A stretch of DNA of 64,000 bases from Nitrosarchaeum sp. (GCF_035968265.1 NZ_JAVYIM010000006.1:124001-188000), one strand, 5' to 3'. Positions 18,184-25,835 are shown, counted from the first letter of the stretch. The notes: a model not told the origin generated them from the sequence alone. Numbers and translations are program-made.

Positions 18184-19077
18184 TTAGAAACGAATCATTT
18201 TTTCATATAATTTAACACGTTTCATGATATCTGTTTTTTTAATTTGAAGTAATCCATCTAATCCATATCTTTCAACAGCAAATGAACCTAAAACATTTCC
18301 ATAAACAACAGCTTTTTTGATCTCTGATAACTTGACTGAATTTTTACTAGCTAAATACCCTATCATGGCTCCAGCAAACGAATCTCCTGCACCTGTTGGA
18401 TCTACTACATCTTCTAATGAGAATCCTGCTGATGGAAATATTACATCATCAAAAAACATCATTGATCCATGCTCTCCTTTTTTAATAATTACGTATTTTG
18501 CACCCCATTCCATCATTTTTTTTGCACATTTTATTAGATTGAATTCTTTTGTTAGTAATTTAGCTTCTTCGTCATTTATGACCACAGCATCTACAGCTTT
18601 GATCATCTTAATCACAGATTCACGTTTTGTAGAAATCCAGAATTCTATGGTATCGCACATTGAAAACTTTACTTTATCAAATTCTTTAATTAACATTAAA
18701 TTTTGATCAGGATCATTATTTGCTAGATACACAAATTGCGATTTTTTATATTCTTCTGGAACAGTCGGTTTAAAATCTGCCAATACATTTAACTCAGTCT
18801 TCAAAGTTTCTCTTGTGCTAAGTGTTTTATCATAACTACCGTCATAACGAAATGTCTTACCATCTTTTATAGTAAATCCTCGTAAATCAAGATGTTTTGC
18901 TAAAATCTGATAATATCTTTCAGGAAAATCTTTTCCAACTACCGCTATTAGTCCGGTATCGACAAAATTACTTGCTGATATTGCTGCAAATGTAGCAGCA
19001 CCACCTAAAACATTTTTTAAATTTTTTTTTGGTGTTCTAATTGTATCTAAGGCAGTAGAACCAAAAACAGTTAACAT
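18184..19077 (-). CDS. PfkB-family carbohydrate or nucleoside kinase
   Basis: 297 residues. It is a ribokinase-fold kinase that moves phosphate from ATP to a sugar or nucleoside hydroxyl. The N-terminal GGAATFAAISASNF segment binds substrate. The C-terminal DPTGAGDSFAGAMIGYLA (about 226-243) holds the catalytic Asp and anion hole. The substrate cannot be assigned; adenosine/nucleoside and sugar kinases both fit. It is transcribed just ahead of the dUTPase gene and just after the LEA-type gene is read, all on the minus strand. Confidence 0.85.
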   Translation of the reverse strand: MLTVFGSTALDTIRTPKKNLKNVLGGAATFAAISASNFVDTGLIAVVGKDFPERYYQILAKHLDLRGFTIKDGKTFRYDGSYDKTLSTRETLKTELNVLADFKPTVPEEYKKSQFVYLANNDPDQNLMLIKEFDKVKFSMCDTIEFWISTKRESVIKMIKAVDAVVINDEEAKLLTKEFNLIKCAKKMMEWGAKYVIIKKGEHGSMMFFDDVIFPSAGFSLEDVVDPTGAGDSFAGAMIGYLASKNSVKLSEIKKAVVYGNVLGSFAVERYGLDGLLQIKKTDIMKRVKLYEKMIRF

Positions 19078-19088
19078 TCTTTAAAAAA

Positions 19089-19541
19089 CTAATTTTCACG
19101 TATAAATTCTCTTGCTTGATCAGGTGATGGGTAATATACAAATGGTACATCAATCGAAGTAAAAATCACATCATATTTTATGACACCACTTATTTTTACT
19201 ATTGAATCTTCTTGCGTATTTACATTAGAATCTCTCATATACGTACCGCTTACAGAACTACTTCCTAATGCTGGAAGTACAAATGATTCTAAATCTCCCC
19301 TTCCTATCATTTCCTCATTCGCTACTACAAAAAACTCTGTTTTACCAGCAGTCAAATACAATAATGATGGATTACTAAACTCTAGTACAACGTCATGAAT
19401 TGCTCCACTTTCATTCTCTTCAAGAAGATCACTTTGAGTAATTTTCACGCCTATTTGTGAGGCTAATACATACTGTGAATATGCAAATAGACTTAACGCT
19501 ATAACAATAATTATGATTACTTTCTTGGCTTTGGAAACCAT
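19089..19541 (-). CDS. Exported LEA14-like protein
   Basis: 150 residues with an N-terminal hydrophobic segment (about 8-28) that acts as a signal or anchor. The rest is a single beta-rich domain. The pattern D-VLEFSNPSLLYLTAGKTEFFV and a later IKVSG-like strand resemble LEA type 2/LEA14 (WHy-like) domains. Two further proteins of this kind occur in the window (25341-25835 and 53455-54033). Function is unknown; a surface or stress role is suggested by the family only. It may share a transcript with the PfkB kinase, which starts 12 bases downstream. Confidence 0.6.
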   Translation of the reverse strand: MVSKAKKVIIIIVIALSLFAYSQYVLASQIGVKITQSDLLEENESGAIHDVVLEFSNPSLLYLTAGKTEFFVVANEEMIGRGDLESFVLPALGSSSVSGTYMRDSNVNTQEDSIVKISGVIKYDVIFTSIDVPFVYYPSPDQAREFIREN

Positions 19542-19607
19542 ACATCACGATATCTCAAGATCGCTTTTTAACTCAATAGGAAAAAAATCCCATTTCTATG
19601 TGTAAAA

Positions 19608-19657
19608 GTTTTGATCTAATCTCGAAGCTGATTAGAGCTAGCAGAATAAATCAAAAC
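19608..19657. promoter_or_regulatory. Nested inverted repeat upstream of 19672 gene
   Basis: GTTTTGAT (19608-19615) pairs with ATCAAAAC (19650-19657). Inside them CTAATC (19616-19621) pairs with GATTAG (19630-19635). The right half also contains AATAAAT, placed about 26 bases before the GTG start, so it could be the TATA box inside an operator. Alternatively the whole could fold as a small RNA. Confidence 0.35.
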
Positions 19658-19671
19658 CTTACGATTTATGG

Positions 19672-20166
19672 GTGATGGCTAGGATAAAACTCAAACTTGG
19701 TGAGAGTGAAATTGAGGTCGAGTCTAGAGATTTCTATGTTGATAATCAAACTTTAGGTGAAATTATTGAAAATATATCAAGTCACATACATGCAAATCAG
19801 GCAAAAATTATCTATGAAAATTCAAATGAAGTTTCTACAAAGCCAAATGAATCAATACAGTCTAACCAATTTGGTCTTGAATATTTAGATGATGCAGAAG
19901 CATTTGAGCCAGAATTTAATGAACCAAAAACAATTCCACCTCACGAAATCAAAGCAAAATTAAGAATTTTAGAAACTAGTAAATTCTTTGATTCTCCTAG
20001 AACCGTAACAGAAACCGTCCAACAACTTCGAGAATATGGTTGGAGCGCTAGTCCCTTAGACGTATCAAAAGCTTTAGCAAAAATGGCATCTAATAGAGAA
20101 ATTCTAAAAAATTCAAAAGAGAATAGAGCCCATTATTTTGTTGAAAACGCATTAGTGTCTAACTAA
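19672..20166 (+). CDS. Protein with C-terminal winged-helix-like domain
   Basis: 164 residues from GTG-ATG. The first 40 residues (IKLKLGESEIEVESRDFYV) form a small beta unit. The middle is acidic and low-complexity. The last 65 residues (LRILETSKFFDSPRTVTETV...EILKNSKENRAHYFVEN) resemble a winged helix. This layout is known in archaeal proteins of unknown function. A DNA- or chromatin-binding role is plausible. It overlaps the convergent zinc-ribbon gene by eight bases. Confidence 0.65.
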   Translation: MMARIKLKLGESEIEVESRDFYVDNQTLGEIIENISSHIHANQAKIIYENSNEVSTKPNESIQSNQFGLEYLDDAEAFEPEFNEPKTIPPHEIKAKLRILETSKFFDSPRTVTETVQQLREYGWSASPLDVSKALAKMASNREILKNSKENRAHYFVENALVSN

Positions 20167-20350
20167 TTTTATACTCACACTTTTCACAACTCTCAAAAAT
20201 TTCTCCATCTAAATGATCAAAATGTGTGTTACACTGATTACATGTGTGATGCATATCGAAATATCCATCTTTCTCAATCTGTCCAATTCTATTTGATTCA
20301 AGATTAGTACTTTTACATTTGATACAATGACATCCACATTCAATTTTCAT
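20159..20350 (-). CDS. Small zinc-ribbon protein
   Basis: 63 residues with nine cysteines and several histidines: C5, C7, C9 and C12 near the N-terminus, CNQC in the middle and CEKC near the end. This suggests one or two zinc sites, like a TFIIB- or transposase-type ribbon. No catalytic motif is seen. It is convergent with the preceding gene and divergent from the 51-residue cysteine protein at 20401, so it sits in a cluster of small metal-binding proteins. Confidence 0.65.
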   Translation of the reverse strand: MKIECGCHCIKCKSTNLESNRIGQIEKDGYFDMHHTCNQCNTHFDHLDGEIFESCEKCEYKIS

Positions 20351-20400
20351 TTATTTATTCTCCGATAATCTATGTATAGTTGTTTTACATATACAAATCA

Positions 20401-20556
20401 TTGGGAAAGAAACGGGAAATCCCACTTGAGATTGATGATCATTTTAAGTTGTATGGAAAAGAACCCTGGGAAGTAGATTATGGCGAAAAATGTGTAATCT
20501 GTAATGTTCGGATTGATGAATACGGTTTTTGTTCTTGTGGTTCAGGTGGAGAATAG
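20401..20556 (+). CDS. 51-residue cysteine-rich small protein
   Basis: A short frame from TTG 20401 to TAG encodes 51 residues. The N-terminal half is charged (GKKREIPLEIDDHFKLYGKE). The C-terminal half holds CVIC (31-34) and CSC (44-46), giving four cysteines for one zinc ion. The upstream sequence is AT-rich with a TATA-like tttacatat. The clear zinc-ribbon spacing and balanced composition make a real gene likely, although it is too short for common gene finders. Confidence 0.6.
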   Translation: MGKKREIPLEIDDHFKLYGKEPWEVDYGEKCVICNVRIDEYGFCSCGSGGE

Positions 20557-20608
20557 TTTTACATTATCTAATAAACAAATCCATTCATAGTTTATTTAGA
20601 TATTAAAT

Positions 20609-21598
20609 CTAATCTATATTTTGAGTATGATTATCTTCAATATCTTTTGAAGTCACTGATGATTTTTTCTTCATGATAACAATGGTAACGACAACTCCAA
20701 CTATGATTGATACTACAAGTAAAGCAATGATGTTCTGATTAATGCTTGATACTAGGGGTAAATCTTGTATGTTTGGGTTTACTTGATCAGTGTTTTTTGA
20801 ATCTATGATTGATACCATACCCGTAGTATCAGATCTTACATTAATCCATACATGTGTTCCATTATTGATGTATCCATGAAAGTATATTCTTTCATTATCT
20901 ACTAATACATCATATGATTCTGGTAATATTTGAAGAGGAACTACCAATGTTAGAAATTGATTTTCTCCATTAACATGAAAATTAATTCCTTTAGTTAATT
21001 GATTAAAATTAAATTCATCTATTTCTGCAAACGATCTAATTTCAATTAAAAAATCTTTATTATTATATTTTATATTTTTTAATATTTTTGATTCATTAAT
21101 GGAATACTCTAGAATCATTTGACAACCATGACATGCAATTCCTTTTCTCTCTCCCAAATACACTGGTTTATCATTTACAAAAACCAGATCTACTTCATTT
21201 GGAAATATAAAATTAGTTGTTTGAAGATATCTAAAATCTAAAGTCCATACATTATTTTTTAGAACTAGAACATCCTCAAGATCATATTGTACAACTATGT
21301 TTTGTTGTGATGGTAAAACAATAATACCATCGTTATCTCCAATAGATCCAAACTGCTTCTCGTTTCCTTCAACATCAGTAACACTAAGATTACTTACCAA
21401 TCCATCTATCAATTGTAACTGTTTAGGCGAATTTGCCGCAATGACTTCATGTACAACGTGAATTTGATTCGATTCATTAATTATTACATTAACTGTTTTT
21501 TGCTTTGCTTCCTCGCCAATAGATACTTGGGCATAAACTGTAGGAATTGCTATAATGAATAACAGTATTATAAAAAAACCAATCTGCTTTATTTTCAT
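20609..21598 (-). CDS. Membrane-anchored exported protein, unknown function
   Basis: 329 residues with an N-terminal signal segment (about 7-23, ending VYA) and a C-terminal transmembrane helix (about 285-309) followed by KKKSS and an acidic tail. The outer part is beta-rich with a CHGC pair near residue 155, perhaps a disulfide or metal site. Domain order fits a type I membrane protein facing the pseudoperiplasm. It directly follows the cyclophilin gene (adjacent stop and start), so the two form an operon. Confidence 0.7.
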   Translation of the reverse strand: MKIKQIGFFIILLFIIAIPTVYAQVSIGEEAKQKTVNVIINESNQIHVVHEVIAANSPKQLQLIDGLVSNLSVTDVEGNEKQFGSIGDNDGIIVLPSQQNIVVQYDLEDVLVLKNNVWTLDFRYLQTTNFIFPNEVDLVFVNDKPVYLGERKGIACHGCQMILEYSINESKILKNIKYNNKDFLIEIRSFAEIDEFNFNQLTKGINFHVNGENQFLTLVVPLQILPESYDVLVDNERIYFHGYINNGTHVWINVRSDTTGMVSIIDSKNTDQVNPNIQDLPLVSSINQNIIALLVVSIIVGVVVTIVIMKKKSSVTSKDIEDNHTQNID

Positions 21599-22075
21599 TT
21601 ATTCCACTTTAACGTGAATCATTTTTGCTTCTTGAAGAGGACAATCATTACCATCTCTTTGTAACTTTACAATTTTATCTGCAACATCCATCCCTTCTGT
21701 CACTTCTCCAAAAACCGTATATTGTCTATCGAGGAAAGTACTGTCAGTAGTAACAATGAAGAATTGTGAGCCTGCACTGTTTGGATCTTGTGCTCTAGCC
21801 ATAGAAACAATCCCACGATGATGTGATCTGGAACTAAATTCAGCTTTAATTGTATAGCCTGGTCCACCTGTTCCCCAAGTACTCTTATTTCCACTTTTTG
21901 TGTTAGGGTCTCCTCCCTGAATCATAAATCCGGGAATAACTCTATGAAAAAGAGTACCGTCATAGAATCCATCTTTTGCTAATTTCTCAAAATTTCTTAC
22001 AGTTTCTGGAGCCAAATCAGGAAGTAATTTAAATACAATTGTTCCCAAGTTTGTTTCAATAATTGCTGTACTCAA
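21599..22075 (-). CDS. Cyclophilin-type peptidyl-prolyl isomerase
   Basis: 158 residues. It catalyses proline cis-trans isomerisation in the cytosol. The cyclophilin core is visible: FEKLAKDGFYDGTLFHRVIPGFMIQGGDP (split over about 29-57), then GTGGPGYTIKAEF and MARAQDPNSAGSQFFI. The catalytic Arg in FHRV and the Gln in MIQGG are kept. The start is TTG at 22075 and there is no signal peptide. Length is typical of the short prokaryotic form. It sits ahead of a membrane-anchored exported protein that it might help to fold. Confidence 0.92.
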   Translation of the reverse strand: MSTAIIETNLGTIVFKLLPDLAPETVRNFEKLAKDGFYDGTLFHRVIPGFMIQGGDPNTKSGNKSTWGTGGPGYTIKAEFSSRSHHRGIVSMARAQDPNSAGSQFFIVTTDSTFLDRQYTVFGEVTEGMDVADKIVKLQRDGNDCPLQEAKMIHVKVE

Positions 22076-22288
22076 TGAGAACTATCAACAGCATTATCAT
22101 AAGAGTCTTTTTGTGTAAAGTAAATTAAAATTTTTATAGTCTATTATTTTTTTTTGAAAAATTCATAATAATCTGTACGTTTTTCGTTAATACAATATTA
22201 TTTAATAGTTAGTGAATACCCTAAATGAAAAATTTTTCCAACTATTAATACTTGAATTAAAAATTAAATTATGTCAAAAAGTTATAGT

Positions 22289-22297
22289 CTTATATAG
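22289..22297 (+). promoter_or_regulatory. TATA box of 22320 gene
   Basis: cttatatag lies about 27 bases before the TTG start at 22320, predicting a leaderless transcript. The rest of the gap 22076-22288 is AT-rich and shows no other clear element. Confidence 0.55.
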
Positions 22298-22319
22298 AAC
22301 AACTAAAATTTAGAATTCG

Positions 22320-22541
22320 TTGAATCGTACAAACCAAAGCACGATCATTAAAGAAGCAATTAATTCTTATCTTGACAAAGGTGTAACAGACAAGCAAGAT
22401 ATCTATACCAAAGTTGTAGATGAACTTGGTGTCCCAAGACCTACTGTAAGAAGGGTCGCAAGAGATTTGAGAACTGAATTACTCCAGAAAATCCAGATCT
22501 TACAATCAGATATGCCTAAAACATCTAACGAAGACGAATAA
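22320..22541 (+). CDS. Small conserved HTH-type protein
   Basis: 73 residues from TTG. The sequence KEAINSYLDKGVTDKQDIYTKVVDELGVPRPTVRRVARDLR (about 10-50) reads as a compact helix-turn-helix, with PRPTVRRVARDL as recognition helix. A strong TATA-like box and a T-rich tract after the stop imply an independent, well-expressed transcript. It is probably a small nucleoid or transcription factor of the ammonia-oxidising archaea, but its targets are unknown. Confidence 0.75.
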   Translation: MNRTNQSTIIKEAINSYLDKGVTDKQDIYTKVVDELGVPRPTVRRVARDLRTELLQKIQILQSDMPKTSNEDE

Positions 22542-22565
22542 ACAGACTCTTTTTTTCTTTTTACT
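22542..22565 (+). terminator. Poly-T termination tract
   Basis: A run of about 14 thymines broken by single cytosines begins ten bases after the stop of the small HTH gene. Archaeal RNA polymerase ends at such T tracts without needing a hairpin. Confidence 0.5.
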
Positions 22566-22624
22566 TAATATCAAATTTTGACATTAGCATTACTGTTATA
22601 AACAATGAATTTTTCAAATAAATT

Positions 22625-23116
22625 ATGGGATACCTTGGAAACCATTTAGCAACAGTGGTTACTGGAGTCTTTGCAGCTGTACTTACTGGATTATGGCCTT
22701 ATTTCTTAGAGAACTATGGTCAAAATATTATAAATTCAATATTCCTTTTTGCTGTACCTATTACTTGGTTCCTTGCATTTACTTGCTGGATTTCTCAAAA
22801 GAGCGCTGATTACATGCATAAATATGAAGCTCACTCAAGTCATAGCGAAAAAAAAAGCTTGAGTAGTTCACAAACAACTCAAATTTACACATCAGATGGA
22901 AAACAAGTCAGTCCTAATGAAATTAAAGTAGCACAAAATGAATTATCTGGAGAATTAAACACACTCAAAGAAAGTGTAAAACTAAAAGATAGTGAAATTG
23001 AAAGACTAAATCAAGAAATTTCAAATTTGCAAACTTTAGTTCAGATTGAATCATTAAAAACCGAACTTGCAAATCTTAAGATGTTGGCATCTAAAAGTAA
23101 AACAAAAAGCAAATAG
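22625..23116 (+). CDS. Membrane protein with C-terminal coiled coil
   Basis: 163 residues. Two membrane segments are seen (about 8-26 and 37-58). They are followed by a serine-rich linker and a long coiled coil (about 100-155) with heptad-like leucines (LSGELNTLKESVKLKDSEIE...). A lysine-rich tail ends it. It is probably anchored with the coil in the cytosol. No enzymatic motif is visible; a scaffold or division-related role is possible. Confidence 0.65.
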   Translation: MGYLGNHLATVVTGVFAAVLTGLWPYFLENYGQNIINSIFLFAVPITWFLAFTCWISQKSADYMHKYEAHSSHSEKKSLSSSQTTQIYTSDGKQVSPNEIKVAQNELSGELNTLKESVKLKDSEIERLNQEISNLQTLVQIESLKTELANLKMLASKSKTKSK

Positions 23117-23118
23117 AT

Positions 23119-23244
23119 CTACTTGTTACAATGACTACATATTATACCATGATTGCTCTTACAACCTGGGCAGCTAACAGCACCACCATAATGGCATTTA
23201 CATGAGCATAACTCAGTCGGATCTTTTTCCATATCTAGTATCAT
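23119..23244 (-). CDS. 41-residue cysteine-rich small protein
   Basis: A short minus-strand frame from ATG 23244 to TAG 23119 encodes 41 residues. Eight are cysteines and three are histidines: C13, C15, C17, C25, C28, C36 and C39, plus H18, H32 and H38. The pattern C-x-C-x-C...C-x2-C...C-x2-C is typical of tiny two-zinc proteins. It ends just after the membrane/coiled-coil gene on the other strand. Real coding is likely because the cysteine spacing would not persist by chance. Confidence 0.6.
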   Translation of the reverse strand: MILDMEKDPTELCSCKCHYGGAVSCPGCKSNHGIICSHCNK

Positions 23245-23284
23245 TTCTACGTCATGTTAATATTTGACTGTTTAATTTTTACCT

Positions 23285-23782
23285 TTGATGAATTGGAATA
23301 AATCTTTTAAACCAAATAATGTAATTACAGATATGTCTAAAAATATTATCTTTGCAAGTATTATTACATCAATAATATTTACTGCTGTTTTATCAACTAA
23401 CGTTTCATTTGCTGAATCAATAAATTCACAAACAGAAATTACTCCAATTAATAATTCCATTGGACTTGAAAAAACAACTTTACAAATGCATATTTCTGAA
23501 AATAATAAACTCCCTTGGGGATTCGTTGAAGGAAAAATTGCAAATCATGTTGCTGGTCATCCTGTGATTATTCAGATATTTGATAACGACGAAATTATTC
23601 CAGGAAACAGTATTGGTGCAGTACACTTTGCACAAACTGTAATAAATGAAGATGGCTCATATGAATACAAATTTAGGGTGTTAGATTCCAATAATGGAAA
23701 AATAACTAAAATCTTTGATGGAAATTATACCGTTAAAATTTTCAAAGTTGTATACTTACAACCTAATCTTGATGTAATTTAG
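23285..23782 (+). CDS. Exported small protein of unknown function
   Basis: 165 residues. A signal segment covers about 18-42 and ends VSFAES. The mature part is one beta-rich domain (LHMHISENNKLPWGFVEGKI...YTVKIFKVVYL) that looks like an immunoglobulin-type or carboxypeptidase-regulatory-like fold. The start could be TTG 23285 or ATG 23288, three bases apart; a TATA-like tract at about 23255-23263 fits either. Its 3' end overlaps the convergent flavoprotein gene by 20 bases. Confidence 0.65.
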   Translation: MMNWNKSFKPNNVITDMSKNIIFASIITSIIFTAVLSTNVSFAESINSQTEITPINNSIGLEKTTLQMHISENNKLPWGFVEGKIANHVAGHPVIIQIFDNDEIIPGNSIGAVHFAQTVINEDGSYEYKFRVLDSNNGKITKIFDGNYTVKIFKVVYLQPNLDVI

Positions 23783-24293
23783 AGGCTATTTTCAAAGTCT
23801 CATCTACCATATCTCTTAATCTTTTCTTATCCTCTTCTTTTGATATAGTGTTTTCTGATATTGATTCTGTTGTGAGAAACACCGCTTTAGGATTGGTAAT
23901 TACTCTAAAATATGATAATAATTGTGTGATGAGTGTTTGAACATCAATAAATCCGATATTACTTGCGGCTAAAATTGTTATACCTGCCACTTTACCTTCA
24001 GTTTTTTTATAATTGATATATTCAAACAAATTTTTCAGTGCAGAACTAAAAAATGAATTGTAAATTGGAGATCCAATTAACCAAACATCTGCATCCATAA
24101 TATCACTGGCTGCATTTTTTGTTCGTTCGTTATATTCTTCTTCTGGTCCTCTATAACATTCAATTTGTCCGTCTGAAAGATTGATAAATTTTGTATCTGC
24201 GTTTTTTGATTTAGTATATTCAAAAACATATTTCATTATCACTTGAGTATTTGCATTTTTTCTAGGACTACCTGAAATTACTACCACTTTCAT
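23763..24293 (-). CDS. NADPH-dependent FMN reductase / flavodoxin-like protein
   Basis: About 176 residues from ATG 24293. It is a flavoprotein that probably reduces FMN, quinones or other acceptors. The phosphate-binding loop VVISGSPRKNANT near the N-terminus and the WLIGSPIYNSFFSSALKNLFEY segment are family signatures. A TATA-like box at 24314-24323 places transcription start at about 24294, so I prefer this ATG to the one at 24305. Physiological substrate unknown. Confidence 0.8.
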   Translation of the reverse strand: MKVVVISGSPRKNANTQVIMKYVFEYTKSKNADTKFINLSDGQIECYRGPEEEYNERTKNAASDIMDADVWLIGSPIYNSFFSSALKNLFEYINYKKTEGKVAGITILAASNIGFIDVQTLITQLLSYFRVITNPKAVFLTTESISENTISKEEDKKRLRDMVDETLKIASKLHQD

Positions 24294-24313
24294 AATTCTG
24301 ACCATTTACAACT

Positions 24314-24323
24314 GTATTTAAGT
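24314..24323 (-). promoter_or_regulatory. TATA box of the FMN reductase-like gene
   Basis: acttaaatac on the minus strand lies about 26 bases ahead of ATG 24293. It decides between two nearby start codons. Confidence 0.45.
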
Positions 24324-24346
24324 TACAATAATAATTTTTTAAAAAA

Positions 24347-24440
24347 CGGGCTTGGAGGGCTTCGATCCCTCGACCTGTAACTTAGGAGGCTACTGCGCTA
24401 TCCAAGTTTCGCGTCTTAAATGACTCTGCGCCACAAGCCC
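24347..24440 (-). tRNA. tRNA-Arg (anticodon CCT) with D-loop intron
   Basis: The acceptor stem GGGCTTG/CAAGCCC, T stem GAGGG/CCCTC with loop ATCGAAG, and anticodon stem GTAGC/GTTAC with loop CTCCTAA are all present. The anticodon CCT reads AGG (Arg). The D arm has GCGC/GCGC stems, but its loop is 29 nt long. Removing about 19 nt (24404-24422) leaves a 75-nt normal tRNA, so a non-canonical archaeal intron in the D loop is the best explanation. The discriminator base is G. A TATA-like box lies about 26 bases upstream. Confidence 0.85.
24404..24422 (-). other. Putative tRNA-Arg D-loop intron
   Basis: About 19 nt inserted between AGAGT and GGATA of the D loop. Exact ends are uncertain by a few bases because a bulge-helix-bulge motif could be drawn more than one way. 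Archaeal splicing endonuclease would be expected to remove it. Confidence 0.55.
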
Positions 24441-24460
24441 AGCAAAAAAAAACATTTGTA

Positions 24461-24471
24461 ATTATTTAAGC
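24461..24471 (-). promoter_or_regulatory. TATA box of tRNA-Arg
   Basis: gcttaaataat on the minus strand, about 26 bases before the tRNA 5' end. It overlaps the stop codon of the bluB-like gene. Confidence 0.5.
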
Positions 24472-25176
24472 GTAATCAAGATTAGTTTTGATCATCTCTT
24501 GAATTTGATTCCATTCTACATTCTCAGTATCTTGCCATTTTTCAAAGTATACTACATCCTTCAGATCAAGTCTTGGAAGCCATCCTGCCGTTTCAAGATC
24601 TGGTTTTTGTGCAAATTCATCTACATATCCTAAACATAGATATGCTATCGGAACAACATGTTCTGGTAATTCTAAAACTTCCTTAAGTGCATCATTTGAA
24701 AGAATGCTTACCCATCCAAGTCCAATTCCTTCAGTTCTTGCAGCAAGCCATAAGTTTTGAACTGCACAGCAAACACTGTATAATCCTGCCTCGGGAATAC
24801 TTGTTCTACCAATCACAAATGGACCAAATTTAGTTGGATCATATGTTACACATAGATTAATAGGAGATTCTAAAATTCCTTCAAGTTTAAACGAAAGATA
24901 TTTTGATCTTTTTGGTTCTTCAATTAATTTCGACGAACGATTTTTTTCTTGCTCAAATGAATCTTTTATCTTCTTTTTTGTAATCATTTCTTTTATCAAA
25001 ATAAAATTCCATGGCTGAGAAAAACCAACAGACGGTGCATGGTGTGCGGCATTAAGAATTCTAGCTAAAACATCATCATCAATAGATCTTGATGTAAAAT
25101 GTGATCTGACATCTCTTCTAGAATAAATTGCCTTATAGAGGCCTTTTTTTTCCTCTTCTGTAAAATCTTCTGTCAA
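24466..25176 (-). CDS. bluB: BluB-like nitroreductase (DMB synthase)
   Basis: 236 residues. BluB uses reduced FMN and oxygen to make 5,6-dimethylbenzimidazole, the lower ligand of vitamin B12. The family signature is close: an SRRDVRSHF motif near residue 18 and AAHHAPSVGFSQPWNFIL near 48-65, then EGIGLGWVSIL. This separates it from general nitroreductases. The start is TTG, and the sequence has no gaps. It stands between two tRNA genes, away from cobJ, but both would serve cobalamin production. Strict BluB activity rather than another flavin reductase is likely, not proven. Confidence 0.8.
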   Translation of the reverse strand: MTEDFTEEEKKGLYKAIYSRRDVRSHFTSRSIDDDVLARILNAAHHAPSVGFSQPWNFILIKEMITKKKIKDSFEQEKNRSSKLIEEPKRSKYLSFKLEGILESPINLCVTYDPTKFGPFVIGRTSIPEAGLYSVCCAVQNLWLAARTEGIGLGWVSILSNDALKEVLELPEHVVPIAYLCLGYVDEFAQKPDLETAGWLPRLDLKDVVYFEKWQDTENVEWNQIQEMIKTNLDYA

Positions 25177-25259
25177 CTCTTAGTCGTCTTCCTTCTTTTT
25201 ATTCAATCCTTTCTTTTGTTAAACGTTAATAATGTCTGCACCTAATCTTTTACTTCAAT

Positions 25260-25333
25260 GGGCCGGTAGTCTAGCCGGTTAGGATACTGCCCCGACATGG
25301 CAGTGATCGTGAGTTCGAATCTCACTCGGCCCA
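25260..25333 (+). tRNA. tRNA-Val (anticodon GAC)
   Basis: A complete 74-nt cloverleaf. Acceptor GGGCCGG/TCGGCCC has one G-T pair. The anticodon stem is CTGCC/GGCAG with loop CCGACAT (25292-25298), giving anticodon GAC. The T arm is GTGAG-TTCGAAT-CTCAC and the discriminator base is A. Position 33 is C rather than the usual U. The 3' CCA is not encoded. No intron is seen. Confidence 0.88.
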
Positions 25334-25340
25334 CTTTATC

Positions 25341-25835
25341 TTAAGTTGAAGACTTGAACTCTTTTTCTATTAAGCTCCAAGACGTTTCTGTAGTTATGAT
25401 TCCTTCAGCACTAAAACTATTGATTCTGCCATCCAAAACTGCTTGATATGTTTCTGAATTTAATTCAGATTTTATTAAAACGAAAGTGTTTTTCAAAGGA
25501 ATTTCTGAATCCGGATAAAACACTGCCCTGCCAGGCATGGCAATATCTTCAGTGGAATATTGACCAGAACCCAACAACTGATCATCTGCATAAAGCTGGT
25601 ATCCGATAACAGGAACTGTAAAAGTTTTTTCACTTGGATTTTTTACAAGAAAAACAATTTCTAATTTTGCAGAATTTTCAATTGTATTAACATCTTTTAC
25701 TTCTACACTAAATAATTGAATTTCAACTTGTTCTAACTGTGAATTATCCAGACTGGCATACCAGATGATTATACCCATCAATCCAAATAATCCTGCTATA
25801 GAAGCATACACTATCATTTTACTTTGTAATCCCAA
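25341..25835 (-). CDS. Membrane-anchored LEA14-like protein
   Basis: 164 residues. An N-terminal membrane anchor (about 8-26) is followed by one beta domain. The strand AKLEIVFLVKNPSEKTFTVPVIGYQLYADDQLLGSGQY matches the N-P turn and layout of LEA type 2 domains. The same pattern is seen in the proteins at 19089-19541 and 53455-54033. Function unknown. It is monocistronic, starting about 80 bases from a divergent CopD-like gene. Confidence 0.65.
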   Translation of the reverse strand: MGLQSKMIVYASIAGLFGLMGIIIWYASLDNSQLEQVEIQLFSVEVKDVNTIENSAKLEIVFLVKNPSEKTFTVPVIGYQLYADDQLLGSGQYSTEDIAMPGRAVFYPDSEIPLKNTFVLIKSELNSETYQAVLDGRINSFSAEGIITTETSWSLIEKEFKSST

